From an uncultured Latescibacterota bacterium (GTDB lineage: Bacteria > Latescibacterota > UBA2968 > UBA8231), in NCBI GenBank assembly GCA_951813615.1, contig OX638377.1, forward strand, positions 5,925,739 to 5,989,738: DNA of 64,000 bases. Direction: 5' to 3'. The notes under the pieces were generated by a model. That model was not told the origin of the DNA and ran no database searches. It saw nothing but the letters and a program-made list of their open reading frames with translations. Position 1 is the stretch's first letter; the number at the start of each line of letters is the position of its first letter. The position numbers and the translations under genes are program-made. Shown here one piece after another: positions 9,210-17,674 of the stretch.

Positions 9210-9445
9210 ACTTCACCGCCCGTCGCGGGTCCAGTATCTATTTCACCGTGTAAGTTGTGCTCAGTCACCTCGGCTAAAAGATCGTCCAACTTCAAGCCAG
9301 ACGGCCTTACGAGTTCGATGACTAACTCCTTACCACGTAGCGATAATTCGACCGGTGAGTTGAGTTCAAGCCCAATCTGGCTAGCGAGTGGTTTGGGAAT
9401 ACGCAGAGCCAAACTATTGCCCCATTTTTGCACGCGAGTTTCCAT
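9206..9445 (-). CDS. mazE: MazE-type AbrB-fold antitoxin
   Basis: This 79-residue protein opens with ETRVQKWGNSLALRIPK, the swapped-hairpin AbrB/MazE DNA-binding signature. The acidic C-terminal part (LDDLLAEVTEHN) is the expected MazF-binding tail. The frame is open to 9484, but the ATG at 9445 follows a near-perfect GAGGAGGAAG ribosome-binding site. It is coupled to mazF by a 4-nt overlap. MazE with MazF normally represses the shared promoter; a matching promoter with repeats lies at 9468-9511. Confidence 0.9.
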   Translation of the reverse strand: METRVQKWGNSLALRIPKPLASQIGLELNSPVELSLRGKELVIELVRPSGLKLDDLLAEVTEHNLHGEIDTGPATGGEV

Positions 9446-9467
9446 ATCTTCCTCCTCTAAATAGTAG

Positions 9468-9511
9468 ATACAATGAGGATACATTGAGGATCGGTATTTA
9501 TCAAGACCGAT
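9468..9511 (-). promoter_or_regulatory. mazEF promoter with operator-like repeats
   Basis: On the minus strand TTGATA (9499-9504) and TATCCT (9476-9481) are separated by 17 nt, giving a start near 9469 and a ~24-nt leader to the mazE ATG. Two 11-nt direct repeats (ATACAATGAGG and ATACATTGAGG, read on +) cover 9468-9489 and overlap the -10 box. A 6-bp inverted repeat, ATCGGT...ACCGAT, spans 9490-9511. This layout fits MazE autorepression. Confidence 0.5.
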
Positions 9512-9643
9512 TCTCTGTTCTCATGCTCGGAGACGAATCTACGGGATTTGGCAATCCAGCTATATTTCACCATTCATGTACATGTTGCGGCAAACGCATT
9601 TGCCTTGCAGAATATCCTGAACCAACAACGCGAGAGGAACGCA

Positions 9644-11947
9644 ATGCCTATCAGTGCCAAAGACCTTCAAGCCGCCCTTCCCGACCTCGAAAGCACCCAG
9701 TGTTGCGAGGGCCTTAAAAACACCGTCACCATTCACCGCGACCCTTGGGGAATCCCCCATATCCAAGCTGAATCGGAAGCCGACCTGTTTTTCGCCCAAG
9801 GCTTTGCCACGGCCCAAGATCGGCTGTGGCATATGGACTTCGACCGCCATCAGACTTTGGGCCGCTGGTCCGAATGGGCGGGTCCCGCAGGGTTGGACCG
9901 CGACCGCCTCCTGCGAGCCGCGGGCATGGGCCGCACTGCCAAGTTGGACTACGAAGCGTCCAGCCCCCAAGCTCGCGCCATGCTCGACGCGTACGCCGCT
10001 GGCGTCAACGCCTTTTTGGCGACGACAACGGCCCTGCCCGTCGAATACCAACTCCTCGGCCAAGCTCCCGAGCCATGGGAGAGTTGGCACTGCCTCGCCG
10101 TGTACAAGATGCGCAACAGTCTGCTCGGCACCTTTGAGTCCAAGCTCTGGCGCACCCGTCTGGCTCAAGTCGTCGGCCCTGAAAATATCGCGCAGCTAAT
10201 CAAGGGCTATCCCCCAGGCCACCTGCTCACTGTGTCTCCCGGCACCGAGTACCAGGGAGAACCGCTCGACGGCCTCGCGGCCCTCAGTCGCGAAACCGAC
10301 CCCGGCTCCAATGCGTGGTCCATCGCGGGTGAGTACACGGATTCGGGCTTGCCGCTGGTGGCTGGCGACTCGCATCGCGGCCTCGACACCCCTTCCGTCT
10401 ATTACCAGGTCCACCTTGCCTGCCCGGACTTCGCCGTCAGCGGCTATTCGGTGCCCGGCGTCCCCGGCACCCTGCACTTTTGCCACAACGAGTACGTGGC
10501 TTGGGGCATGACCTACGGCAGCGCCGATACTCAGGACTTGTTCGTCGAGCGCTTTCGTGAAACGGCCGACGGCTTGGAGTACGAATTCAGTGGCGCGTGG
10601 CGGCCAGCGGAAATCCTGCGGGAAGAAATCCACGTTCGCGGTGCAGCATCCGTTACCTCCGAAGTCGTCATTACCCACCACGGCCCTATCATCGCTGGCG
10701 ACCCGCGCAAAGGCCAGGCCATCGCCATCAGCGACCCTGGCCTCATCGAAGGAACTCCTTGGGCCGACGCGGCCCGCGATGCCATGCGCGCCCGCTCGGT
10801 CGAGGACTTGCACCAAGCCTTTGCCCGCTGGAACGACCGCGTCAACAACTACGCCGTCGCCGACGTCCACGGCTGCTTCGGCTATCTGCACGCGGGCCGG
10901 ATCCCGGTGCGCGAGGCCGCAAACGGCTGGCTCGCCGTCCCCGGCTGGAGTGGCGAGCACGAGTGGCAGGGCTACATCCCCCATGCCGAGCTGCCCAAAG
11001 CCATAGACCCAGAAGCCGGCTATGCCGTCACCTGCAACCAGCGCGTGACCGGCTCGGATTATCCCTACTACGTCGGGCTTGTCTTTAGCCCCGACTACCG
11101 CGCCCGCCGCATCCAAAGTCGCATCCTCGAACTAGCAAAGGGCACGGCCACGCCCGAGGATATGGGCCACATCCACGCCGAGCGCGTCTCGCTGCCGGCC
11201 CAAGTCTTTACGCGGGCCTTGCTCGCCATTGAGCCGCCCGACGCCGACTGTGCTCAAGCCCTCGACCTGCTGCGCCAGTGGGATTGCCGGATGGACCGCG
11301 ACCAAGTCCAGCCGACGATCTATGCGCAAACCCGCGCCCTGCTTGGCTACCACATCGCGCAAAACCTATTCGGCGGCGATGCCTTGACCTTGCTCGCAGA
11401 GGCTGGCGGCGACGCCCACTGGCGTCTCATCACCCTCGAAGCAACTCTCGCTATCGAGCGCGGCGATACGGCGCTGCTGCCGTCCGGCCAAACTTGGTCC
11501 CAAGCCTTGACCGGGGCCCTGACCGGCGCACTCGCCGCGCTCAAAGAGGCCCTTGGCGACGACATAGGCCAATGGCGTTGGGGCCGCTTGCATTGCACCC
11601 AGCCTCAGCACCCATTCTCTGTGGTTTTCCCTGAGGCCGCTTCTTTCCTCGACCCCCCTTCGCTCCCTGTCCACGGCGACGGCGACACGCCTCTAGCCGG
11701 CAGCTATGCCTTCGACGACTTCACAGTTACGGGTCTGTCGGTCAATCGCTATATCTTCGATCCCTCCGACTGGACCCGCTCGCGCTGGATCGCGCCACTG
11801 GGAGCTTCTGGCCACCCGGCCAGCCCGCACTACGCCGACCAAGCCCAGCTTTGGGCCGATGTGGAATTCATACCTCAGTTGTGGGATTGGCAGGAGATAC
11901 GCGAGCGGGCGGAGACGACGCAGCACTTGGTGCCGCTGGAGGGGTAG
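9644..11947 (+). CDS. Penicillin acylase family Ntn-hydrolase
   Basis: This 767-residue member of the penicillin amidase/acyl-homoserine lactone acylase family hydrolyses amide bonds of acylated substrates. Family marks are the A-chain start VTIHRDPWGIPHI, DLFFAQGFATAQDRLW, and the autoprocessing site DPGSNAWSI, where the Ser becomes the B-chain N-terminal nucleophile. After it come LPLVAGDSHRGLDTPS and the Asn-containing B-chain motifs. Most family members are exported, but none of the candidate starts gives a signal peptide. The ATG at 9644 has GAGAGGAA before it. Substrate cannot be told from sequence. Confidence 0.88.
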   Translation: MPISAKDLQAALPDLESTQCCEGLKNTVTIHRDPWGIPHIQAESEADLFFAQGFATAQDRLWHMDFDRHQTLGRWSEWAGPAGLDRDRLLRAAGMGRTAKLDYEASSPQARAMLDAYAAGVNAFLATTTALPVEYQLLGQAPEPWESWHCLAVYKMRNSLLGTFESKLWRTRLAQVVGPENIAQLIKGYPPGHLLTVSPGTEYQGEPLDGLAALSRETDPGSNAWSIAGEYTDSGLPLVAGDSHRGLDTPSVYYQVHLACPDFAVSGYSVPGVPGTLHFCHNEYVAWGMTYGSADTQDLFVERFRETADGLEYEFSGAWRPAEILREEIHVRGAASVTSEVVITHHGPIIAGDPRKGQAIAISDPGLIEGTPWADAARDAMRARSVEDLHQAFARWNDRVNNYAVADVHGCFGYLHAGRIPVREAANGWLAVPGWSGEHEWQGYIPHAELPKAIDPEAGYAVTCNQRVTGSDYPYYVGLVFSPDYRARRIQSRILELAKGTATPEDMGHIHAERVSLPAQVFTRALLAIEPPDADCAQALDLLRQWDCRMDRDQVQPTIYAQTRALLGYHIAQNLFGGDALTLLAEAGGDAHWRLITLEATLAIERGDTALLPSGQTWSQALTGALTGALAALKEALGDDIGQWRWGRLHCTQPQHPFSVVFPEAASFLDPPSLPVHGDGDTPLAGSYAFDDFTVTGLSVNRYIFDPSDWTRSRWIAPLGASGHPASPHYADQAQLWADVEFIPQLWDWQEIRERAETTQHLVPLEG

Positions 11948-11974
11948 CTCTCGCGGATGACGATAAAAGCGGAT

Positions 11975-12011
11975 TTTATTGCAATAAATTGCTATTAAAG
12001 GTAATTTATTG
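11975..12011 (+). promoter_or_regulatory. Likely AbiEi operator: AT-rich inverted repeats just before abiEi
   Basis: A perfect 14-bp palindrome TTTATTGCAATAAA lies at 11975-11988. A further inverted repeat, CAATAAATT (11982-11990) with AATTTATTG (12003-12011), overlaps it and ends 2 nt before the abiEi ATG. The segment is strikingly AT-rich among GC-rich genes. Known AbiEi antitoxins repress their own promoter by binding inverted repeats, so this is the expected operator. Confidence 0.55.
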
Positions 12012-12013
12012 TT

Positions 12014-12652
12014 ATGAAATTCGATCAATTGCTCGCTATTGTGGCCGATGAGCCGGTGTTTGAAACCGGCCTGCTCTTGGCCGGATCCGTAAGTCCAAAC
12101 GATATGCGGCGACAGCTCGTGCGCTGGACCCAGGCCGGACGCCTGCACCAGCTACGGCGCGGGCTCTACGCGCTGGCACCGCCCTATCGCCAAACCGCGC
12201 CTCACCCCTTCCTCGTCGCCAATCGACTGGTGCGCGGCTCGTATGTCAGCGGTCTGTCGGCGTTGGCCCACGCTGGTGTGATTCCCGAGTACGTGCCGGA
12301 AGTGACCAGTGTGACCGGAGGGCGTCCGCAGCTGCGCCAGACGCCGCTAGGTCGCTTTTCCTTTCGCCATCTCAAGACCGATTTGCTCTACGGCTATCAA
12401 CACTTGGAGTTGGCACATGGCCAGTCGGCTTTTGTCGCCGCGCCGGAAAAGGCACTGCTCGATCTGCTCTATCTACAGCCGCATGGCGATGCACCTGCCT
12501 ATATCAACGAACTGCGCCTCGACTGGGAGAGCTTCGACCTGGCGGAACTGGATAGATTGGCTGCCATCGCCGCCCGCCCCAAGTTACTGAGAGCCGTGCG
12601 GCGCATTCGCGTACTAGCCGAAGACGCGGTGTTGGGCTATGAGGAGCTATGA
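12014..12652 (+). CDS. AbiEi-family antitoxin/transcriptional regulator
   Basis: This 212-residue protein has an N-terminal winged-helix segment (DMRRQLVRWTQAGRLHQLRRGLYAL) and the AbiEi C-terminal domain (VSGLSALAHAGVIPEY, AAPEKALLDLLYL). In type IV AbiE systems AbiEi counters the AbiEii nucleotidyltransferase without direct binding and represses the operon. The stop overlaps the AbiEii start by 4 nt (ATGA). Some phage-defence systems use the same pair. The start is placed right after the inverted repeats at 11975-12011. Confidence 0.88.
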   Translation: MKFDQLLAIVADEPVFETGLLLAGSVSPNDMRRQLVRWTQAGRLHQLRRGLYALAPPYRQTAPHPFLVANRLVRGSYVSGLSALAHAGVIPEYVPEVTSVTGGRPQLRQTPLGRFSFRHLKTDLLYGYQHLELAHGQSAFVAAPEKALLDLLYLQPHGDAPAYINELRLDWESFDLAELDRLAAIAARPKLLRAVRRIRVLAEDAVLGYEEL

Positions 12653-13452
12653 AGGATTACCTGTTTCAACTCGTGCAGGTGGCCGATCCCTTGCAGGGGC
12701 GCAACACCCTGCGCGAATACTTGCAAGCCCGCATCTTGGATGTTTTACAGCGCGCGGGGGCGATGGTGCCGCTGGCGTTTCAGGGAGGTACTAGCCTGCG
12801 CTTCCTCTTTGCGCTACCGCGCTACTCCGAAGACCTCGACTTTACGCTCGAAGGCGATCCAGCTTCCTACGATTTGCGCGCTTATTTAACAGCCATTCGC
12901 GCTGAATTTGCTCGCGAGGGGTACGAAGTCGGACTCGGCTTAAACGACCAGCGGACCGTCCATCGGGCGTTCGTGCGCTTCAAGGGCCTGCTGTACGAGG
13001 CCGGTCTTTCTCCGCATCAAGACGCAATTCTCTCCGTGCGCATCGAGATCGATACTAACCCGCCCGCCGGTGCCGTGCTGGAGACCCGTTTGGTGCGTCG
13101 GCACGTGACACTGCGGCTCCAGCATCACGACCGGGCTTCCCTACTGGCCGGCAAACTACATGCGATTCTACAGCGCTCTTACACCAAAGGGCGGGATCTG
13201 TACGACTTGATATGGTACTTGAGTGACCGGACGTGGCCGGCGCCCAATCTATCGCTACTCAACGCGGCGTTGCAGCAGACGCAGTGGCCCGGCGAGGCAC
13301 TGACGACACAGACTTGGCGGGAAGTGCTCGGCAGCCGGCTACGGACGCTGGCATGGGATCAGGTGGCGGCCGATGTGCGTCCGTTTTTGGAACGGGAGGA
13401 AGACGCGGCGCTATTGAACATGGAAACCGCGCTGCAGCTACTGGTTGGGTAA
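12649..13452 (+). CDS. AbiEii/AbiGii-family nucleotidyltransferase toxin
   Basis: This 267-residue DNA polymerase beta-like nucleotidyltransferase carries the toxin motif FQGGTSLRFL, followed by RYSEDLDFTLEG with the two catalytic acidic residues. Downstream are a conserved Lys (LLAGKLHAIL) and KGRDLYDLIWYL, both typical of AbiEii. These toxins block growth by transferring nucleotides, in some relatives to tRNA acceptor ends. It is coupled to abiEi by overlap. The pair interrupts the stretch between the molybdenum-hydroxylase accessory genes and structural genes. Confidence 0.9.
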   Translation: MKDYLFQLVQVADPLQGRNTLREYLQARILDVLQRAGAMVPLAFQGGTSLRFLFALPRYSEDLDFTLEGDPASYDLRAYLTAIRAEFAREGYEVGLGLNDQRTVHRAFVRFKGLLYEAGLSPHQDAILSVRIEIDTNPPAGAVLETRLVRRHVTLRLQHHDRASLLAGKLHAILQRSYTKGRDLYDLIWYLSDRTWPAPNLSLLNAALQQTQWPGEALTTQTWREVLGSRLRTLAWDQVAADVRPFLEREEDAALLNMETALQLLVG

Positions 13453-13471
13453 TCAATGACGTTGCACACGG

Positions 13472-13548
13472 GCACCTAGGTATGAAATGCTTCGACTCCG
13501 CTCCGCTTCGCTCAGCATGACACTGGGAAGCGGAGTGCTAGCACCTAG
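13472..13548. repeat. Short REP-like element flanked by 8-bp direct repeats
   Basis: The core contains a TTCGACTCCGCT...TTCGCTCAGCATGACA pattern, which I recall as an interspersed intergenic sequence of many GC-rich genomes. It has an 8-bp inverted repeat CTCCGCTT/AAGCGGAG (13501-13508, 13528-13535). GCACCTAG occurs on both sides (13472-13479 and 13541-13548), as a target-site duplication would. It lies between the AbiE toxin gene and mocA, whose 3' ends face it. Confidence 0.45.
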
Positions 13549-13552
13549 CACT

Positions 13553-14152
13553 TTATTGCAATGCGGTCCGCGCCGCTCGATAGCTTTCCTGCGTATCCAC
13601 GTCCACGAAAATGCCCTCGTCTTCTACGGGCACTTCGACGACGTTGGCTGCGTTTTTTGCCAAGACAGGTCGCGCCCCCCGGTCTCCGGTCAATGCGAGT
13701 AAGGCATCTCGATAGGCGCTGCCGATAGCTACTGGATGGCCGCGCCGCCCGTCGCGCACCGGCACGGCAATCGCCGCTCTACTTTTCAATGCCTCGGCGA
13801 CCTTTAGTATCGTCTTACCAGCTATCTGCGGCATATCCCCTAGGGCAAAGAGATATCCTTGCTCACCGACGGCCGCTTTTACGCCCGCTCTGATAGAGGT
13901 GGCCATCCCCTCGGCAAAATCGGGGTTGTGTACCAGCCGCACGGGATAGTCGCTCAACGCTTCCTCTACCTCTGCTTGCTGATGTCCTGTCACTACGATT
14001 ACCTCACCCAAACCCACCCCGCAGATCCGCTCCACTACGACTTGGAGGACGCATTGCTTCTGCCAAGGCAGCAGCAACTTATTGGCACCCTCCATCCTGG
14101 AGGAACTTCCCGCCGCTAGCACGATTCCGCTAAGATTTGCGAATTTGGTCAT
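13553..14152 (-). CDS. MocA/MobA-like molybdenum cofactor nucleotidyltransferase
   Basis: This 199-residue protein opens with SGIVLAAGSSSRMEG and a Lys in NKLLLPW, the NTP-transferase signature of MobA/MocA. It also has FALGDMPQI for metal/nucleotide binding and GRRGHPVAIG. MocA makes the cytidylyl form of molybdopterin used by xanthine dehydrogenase/CO dehydrogenase-type enzymes, which fits the neighbouring subunit genes. The ATG at 14152 has AAAGGA upstream and begins the homology. It is divergent from coxG. Confidence 0.85.
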   Translation of the reverse strand: MTKFANLSGIVLAAGSSSRMEGANKLLLPWQKQCVLQVVVERICGVGLGEVIVVTGHQQAEVEEALSDYPVRLVHNPDFAEGMATSIRAGVKAAVGEQGYLFALGDMPQIAGKTILKVAEALKSRAAIAVPVRDGRRGHPVAIGSAYRDALLALTGDRGARPVLAKNAANVVEVPVEDEGIFVDVDTQESYRAARTALQ

Positions 14153-14176
14153 TTCAATCCTTTGTGGGGACAACCC

Positions 14177-14205
14177 GTAGGGGCAACTCTCAGAATTGCC
14201 CCTAC
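14177..14205. repeat. Perfect 10-bp inverted repeat between mocA and coxG
   Basis: GTAGGGGCAA (14177-14186) and TTGCCCCTAC (14196-14205) form a perfect stem with a 9-nt loop, and another GCCCCTACG follows at once. It lies in the divergent intergenic space. The sequence resembles common interspersed palindromes rather than a specific operator. Confidence 0.45.
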
Positions 14206-14296
14206 ATGCCCCTACGTGATTGACAAACATAGGCTAAGTTTTGTAATATCCACCTCCGCGTCATTCGCTTCTGGCCCTTAACAAAAGTATCGGCCC

Positions 14297-14740
14297 ATGC
14301 AGCTTGCAGGTTCTCATACTTTTCGCGCTCCGAGGCAAGTCATGTGGGACTTGCTCAACGATCCCGAGGTGTTGGCGCGCATCACGCCGGGCGTCGATAC
14401 CTTGGAGCAGACTGGCCCTGGCCAGTACCAAGCTGTGCTGCACATCAAAATGGGACCGATCAACAGTACCTTCAACGGTGCGCTGCAAGTCGTCGATAGC
14501 AAGGAGCCGGAAAGCTATCGCCTGCTCGTCGATGTCGATGGCAAGATCGGCCAGATCGCGGCTGAGGGCCACATCCGGCTCGCCGAAGATCACGAGACGA
14601 CCACGGTAGCAGTCGAGGGCGGCTCGCAGTTGACGGGTCGGTTGGCGAGCATGGGCCAGCGCCTGCTCTCGGGCGTGGCGCGGATGTTTACCAATCAGTT
14701 TTTCAAGGCGCTGGAACGCGAAGTGGCAATTAGGAGTTAG
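14297..14740 (+). CDS. CoxG-like SRPBCC-domain protein
   Basis: This 147-residue START/SRPBCC-fold protein of the CO dehydrogenase subunit G family contains VMWDLLNDPEVLARITPGV and GPINSTFNGALQV, followed by a C-terminal amphipathic helix (MGQRLLSGVARMFTNQFF). CoxG is reported to help anchor or deliver components of molybdenum hydroxylases and is usually encoded with coxMSL. It precedes the three hydroxylase subunit genes, separated from them by an AT-rich repeat. Confidence 0.85.
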   Translation: MQLAGSHTFRAPRQVMWDLLNDPEVLARITPGVDTLEQTGPGQYQAVLHIKMGPINSTFNGALQVVDSKEPESYRLLVDVDGKIGQIAAEGHIRLAEDHETTTVAVEGGSQLTGRLASMGQRLLSGVARMFTNQFFKALEREVAIRS

Positions 14741-14800
14741 GAATTTCCGTCCCCAATTCTCAATTCGTAATTCCTAATTCGCACTTCTTAATTCGATTCA
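14737..14800. repeat. Degenerate AATTC-rich repeat with inverted arms
   Basis: The stretch repeats CAATTC/TAATTC units several times. It contains TTAGGAATT (14737-14745) facing AATTCCTAA (14769-14777), a 9-bp inverted repeat that overlaps the coxG stop. It may act as a processing hairpin between coxG and the iron-sulfur subunit gene. Confidence 0.35.
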
Positions 14801-14813
14801 ATAGGAGGTGGCT

Positions 14814-15278
14814 ATGTCAGTAGCAATCAAGGTCACTGTCAACGGCCAGACCCACGAGCACGAGGTGGAGCCGCGCCAGATGCTCGTCAGCTATTTGCGC
14901 GAGGAGTTGAGCCTGACAGGCACGCACGTCGGCTGCGACACCAGTAATTGCGGTGCCTGTACCGCTATCGTCGATGGCCAGGCCGTCAAGGTCTGCACCA
15001 TGCTGGCGGCGCAAGCCGACGGCGCGGAGATAACGACCATTGAAGGGCTTGCGGCCAACGGCACGCTGCATCCGCTGCAGGAAGCCTTCCGCGAGACCCA
15101 CGGCTTGCAGTGCGGCTTTTGCACGCCCGGCATGATCATGGCCGCTTGGCAGTTGCTAGAGCACAATGCAATGCCGAGCGACGCGGAGGTCCGCCACGCG
15201 CTCGAAGGCAACTTTTGCCGCTGCACGGGCTACGACAACATCATCAAGGCGGTGCAACACGCCGCCGAGAGCGCATAG
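14814..15278 (+). CDS. 2Fe-2S subunit of a molybdenum hydroxylase (CoxS-like)
   Basis: This 154-residue protein has two [2Fe-2S] sites. A plant-type ferredoxin domain carries [10 protein letters not shown] and a later Cys (VKVC). An alpha-helical domain carries CGFCTPGM and CRCTGYDNI. It passes electrons between the molybdenum and FAD sites. The ATG at 14814 follows AGGAGG by 5 nt and is preferred over an in-frame GTG at 14808. The large-subunit gene begins 9 nt after its stop with its own AGGAGG. Confidence 0.95.
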   Translation: MSVAIKVTVNGQTHEHEVEPRQMLVSYLREELSLTGTHVGCDTSNCGACTAIVDGQAVKVCTMLAAQADGAEITTIEGLAANGTLHPLQEAFRETHGLQCGFCTPGMIMAAWQLLEHNAMPSDAEVRHALEGNFCRCTGYDNIIKAVQHAAESA

Positions 15279-15287
15279 GAGGCCGCT

Positions 15288-17660
15288 ATGGGAGTCATAG
15301 GACAATCCGTCAAGCGCGTCGAAGACCAGCGCTTTATCACCGGCAAGGGCCGCTACACCGATGACATTGCCCTGCCCAACTCGACCTTTGCTGCGCTCGT
15401 GCGCAGCCCGCATGCCCACGCCGCGATCAACGGCGTCGATACGACGGCCGCAGCCGCAGCCGATGGCGTGGTCGCCGTATTCACAGGTGTCGATCTCGAA
15501 GCCGCTGGCGTCGGCGGTCTGCCCTGCGGCTGGCAGGTGGATTTCAAAAATGGCGACACCATGAAGGAGCCGGCCCATCCGGTGCTGGCTGCGACCAAGG
15601 TGCGCCACGTCGGCGACCCAGTCGCCATCGTCTTGGCCGAGAGTCGCGAGCAAGCTGCGGACGCCGCCGAGTTGGTGGCCGTGGACTACGAAGTTTTGGA
15701 CGCAGTCGTCTCTGCAACCCAAGCGATAGCAGAGGGTGCGCCGCAGTTGTTCGACGAAGTGCCGAACAACACGCCCTTCGACTGGGAGCTCGGCGACCAA
15801 GCGGCGACGGACGCTGCCTTGGCTAGCGCCGCGCACGTCACCACGTTGGAGTTCGACAACCAACGGCTGATCCCCAATGCGATTGAGCCGCGCTGCGCCA
15901 TTGGCGATTACGACGGCGCGCGCGACCACTACACGCTCTACACCTCGTCGCAGAACCCCCACGTCATTCGCCTACTGATGACGGCGTTTGTCTTGGGTCT
16001 GCCCGAGCACAAGGTGCGCGTGGTGTCGCCGGATGTCGGAGGTGGCTTTGGCTCTAAAATTTTTCACTATGCCGAAGAAGTCCTCGTCACGTGGTGCTCG
16101 CGCCAGATTGGTCGTCCGGTCAAGTGGACTGCCAGCCGCAGCGAGGCATTCCTCACCGACGCCCACGGCCGCGATCACCACACCAAGGTCGATCTTGGCC
16201 TCGACGCCGACGGGAATTTCGTCGGCCTGCGGGTCAAAACCGTCGCCAACCTCGGCGCGTATCTATCGACGTTTGCGCCGTGCGTGCCCACGTATCTCTA
16301 CGGCACGCTTTTGCAGGGGTTGTACACGACCCCGGCGGTCCACGTCGATGTCACCGGCGTCTTCACCAACACTACGCCAGTTGACGCTCTGCGCGGCGCG
16401 GGTCGCCCCGAGGCCACGTACGTCCTCGAACGCACGGTCGAGCAGGCCGCCTTGGAGACGGGCCGCGACCCGGCCCAACTGCGGAGCCAAAACTTCATCC
16501 CAGCCTTTGACGGTGTCGAGCAGGAAGGCTATCAGACCCAAGTGGCCCTGCAATACGACAGCGGCAACTACGGGCCCGTGCTCGAAAAAGCCCTCGCGGC
16601 CATCGGCTACGACGAACTGCGCGCCGAGCAGGCACAGGCCCGCGCTGCCGGCAATGGCCGCCATATCGGCATAGGCTTTTCGACCTATATCGAAGCCTGC
16701 GGCATTGCTCCCTCAGCCGTGGTCGGCGCATTAGGTGCGCGCGCTGGCCTCTATGAGAGCGCGGGGGTCCGCGTCCAGCCCACTGGCAAAGTCACGGTCT
16801 TCACCGGCAGCCACTCACACGGGCAAGGTCACGAGACGACCTTCGCCCAGGTGGTGGCCGACGGGTTGGGCGTGGGGATCGAAGACGTGGACATCATTCA
16901 CGGCGACACCGAGTCCGTGCCCTTTGGCATGGGCACGTATGGCTCGCGCTCGCTGGCCGTCGGTGGCACAGCCATCGTCAAGAGCATGGACAAGATCAAG
17001 GAGAAGGGGGCCAAGATTGCGGCTCACTTGCTCGAAGCTGCCGAAGAGGACCTCGAATTCGCCGAGGGCAGTTGGACGGTCAAGGGCACCGACCAGTCGA
17101 TCTCCTTTGGCGAGGTTTCGCTGGCTGCGTACGTGCCGCACAATTTTCCCGAGGGGCTGGAGCCGGGGCTGGAGTTTACCAGCTTCTACGACCCGGCCAA
17201 TTTTACCTTCCCCTTTGGTGCCCACATAGCGGTCGTGGAGGTGGATGCCGAGACCGGCGTGGTTGCGGTGCGGCGCTACGTTGCCGTTGACGATGTGGGC
17301 AATATCGTCAATCCCATGATCGTCGAAGGCCAAGTCCACGGTGGCATTACGCACGGCATTGGCCAAGCCCTGTTTGAGGAGGCCGTGTACGACGACAGCG
17401 GCCAGCTCATTTCTGGCTCGTACATGGACTACGTCCTGCCGCGCGCCGACGACCTGCCTTCCTTTGAAACCGACCACACTGTCACGCCCTGCCCGCACAA
17501 TCCCCTCGGCGTCAAGGGTGCTGGCGAGACCGGCACGATTGGCTCGCCGCCGGCCATTGTCAACGCCGTGATCGACGCCCTGTGGCCTTTGGGCGTGCGC
17601 GACTTGGCTATGCCGCTGACGCCGCAGAAGGTGTGGCAGGCCATCCAACAAGCCAGCTAA
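15288..17660 (+). CDS. Molybdopterin-binding catalytic subunit (xanthine/aldehyde/CO dehydrogenase family)
   Basis: This 790-residue large subunit begins with [20 protein letters not shown] and has the Moco-binding motifs [12 protein letters not shown] and [15 protein letters not shown]. The conserved catalytic Glu is in [16 protein letters not shown]. The active-site loop reads [10 protein letters not shown] rather than the CSFR-type loop of true form I CO dehydrogenase, so it is a form II-like enzyme whose substrate may be an aldehyde, purine or other small molecule. It works with the adjacent 2Fe-2S and FAD subunits. TAGGAGG precedes the ATG. Confidence 0.93.
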   Translation: MGVIGQSVKRVEDQRFITGKGRYTDDIALPNSTFAALVRSPHAHAAINGVDTTAAAAADGVVAVFTGVDLEAAGVGGLPCGWQVDFKNGDTMKEPAHPVLAATKVRHVGDPVAIVLAESREQAADAAELVAVDYEVLDAVVSATQAIAEGAPQLFDEVPNNTPFDWELGDQAATDAALASAAHVTTLEFDNQRLIPNAIEPRCAIGDYDGARDHYTLYTSSQNPHVIRLLMTAFVLGLPEHKVRVVSPDVGGGFGSKIFHYAEEVLVTWCSRQIGRPVKWTASRSEAFLTDAHGRDHHTKVDLGLDADGNFVGLRVKTVANLGAYLSTFAPCVPTYLYGTLLQGLYTTPAVHVDVTGVFTNTTPVDALRGAGRPEATYVLERTVEQAALETGRDPAQLRSQNFIPAFDGVEQEGYQTQVALQYDSGNYGPVLEKALAAIGYDELRAEQAQARAAGNGRHIGIGFSTYIEACGIAPSAVVGALGARAGLYESAGVRVQPTGKVTVFTGSHSHGQGHETTFAQVVADGLGVGIEDVDIIHGDTESVPFGMGTYGSRSLAVGGTAIVKSMDKIKEKGAKIAAHLLEAAEEDLEFAEGSWTVKGTDQSISFGEVSLAAYVPHNFPEGLEPGLEFTSFYDPANFTFPFGAHIAVVEVDAETGVVAVRRYVAVDDVGNIVNPMIVEGQVHGGITHGIGQALFEEAVYDDSGQLISGSYMDYVLPRADDLPSFETDHTVTPCPHNPLGVKGAGETGTIGSPPAIVNAVIDALWPLGVRDLAMPLTPQKVWQAIQQAS

Positions 17661-17674
17661 GGAGAAGATAGACC

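Noticed and set aside
15288-17660. Annotation as genuine aerobic CO dehydrogenase (coxL)
   Set aside because: The active-site loop reads RGAGRPEA instead of the Cys-containing loop of form I CoxL, so only the general family can be stated.
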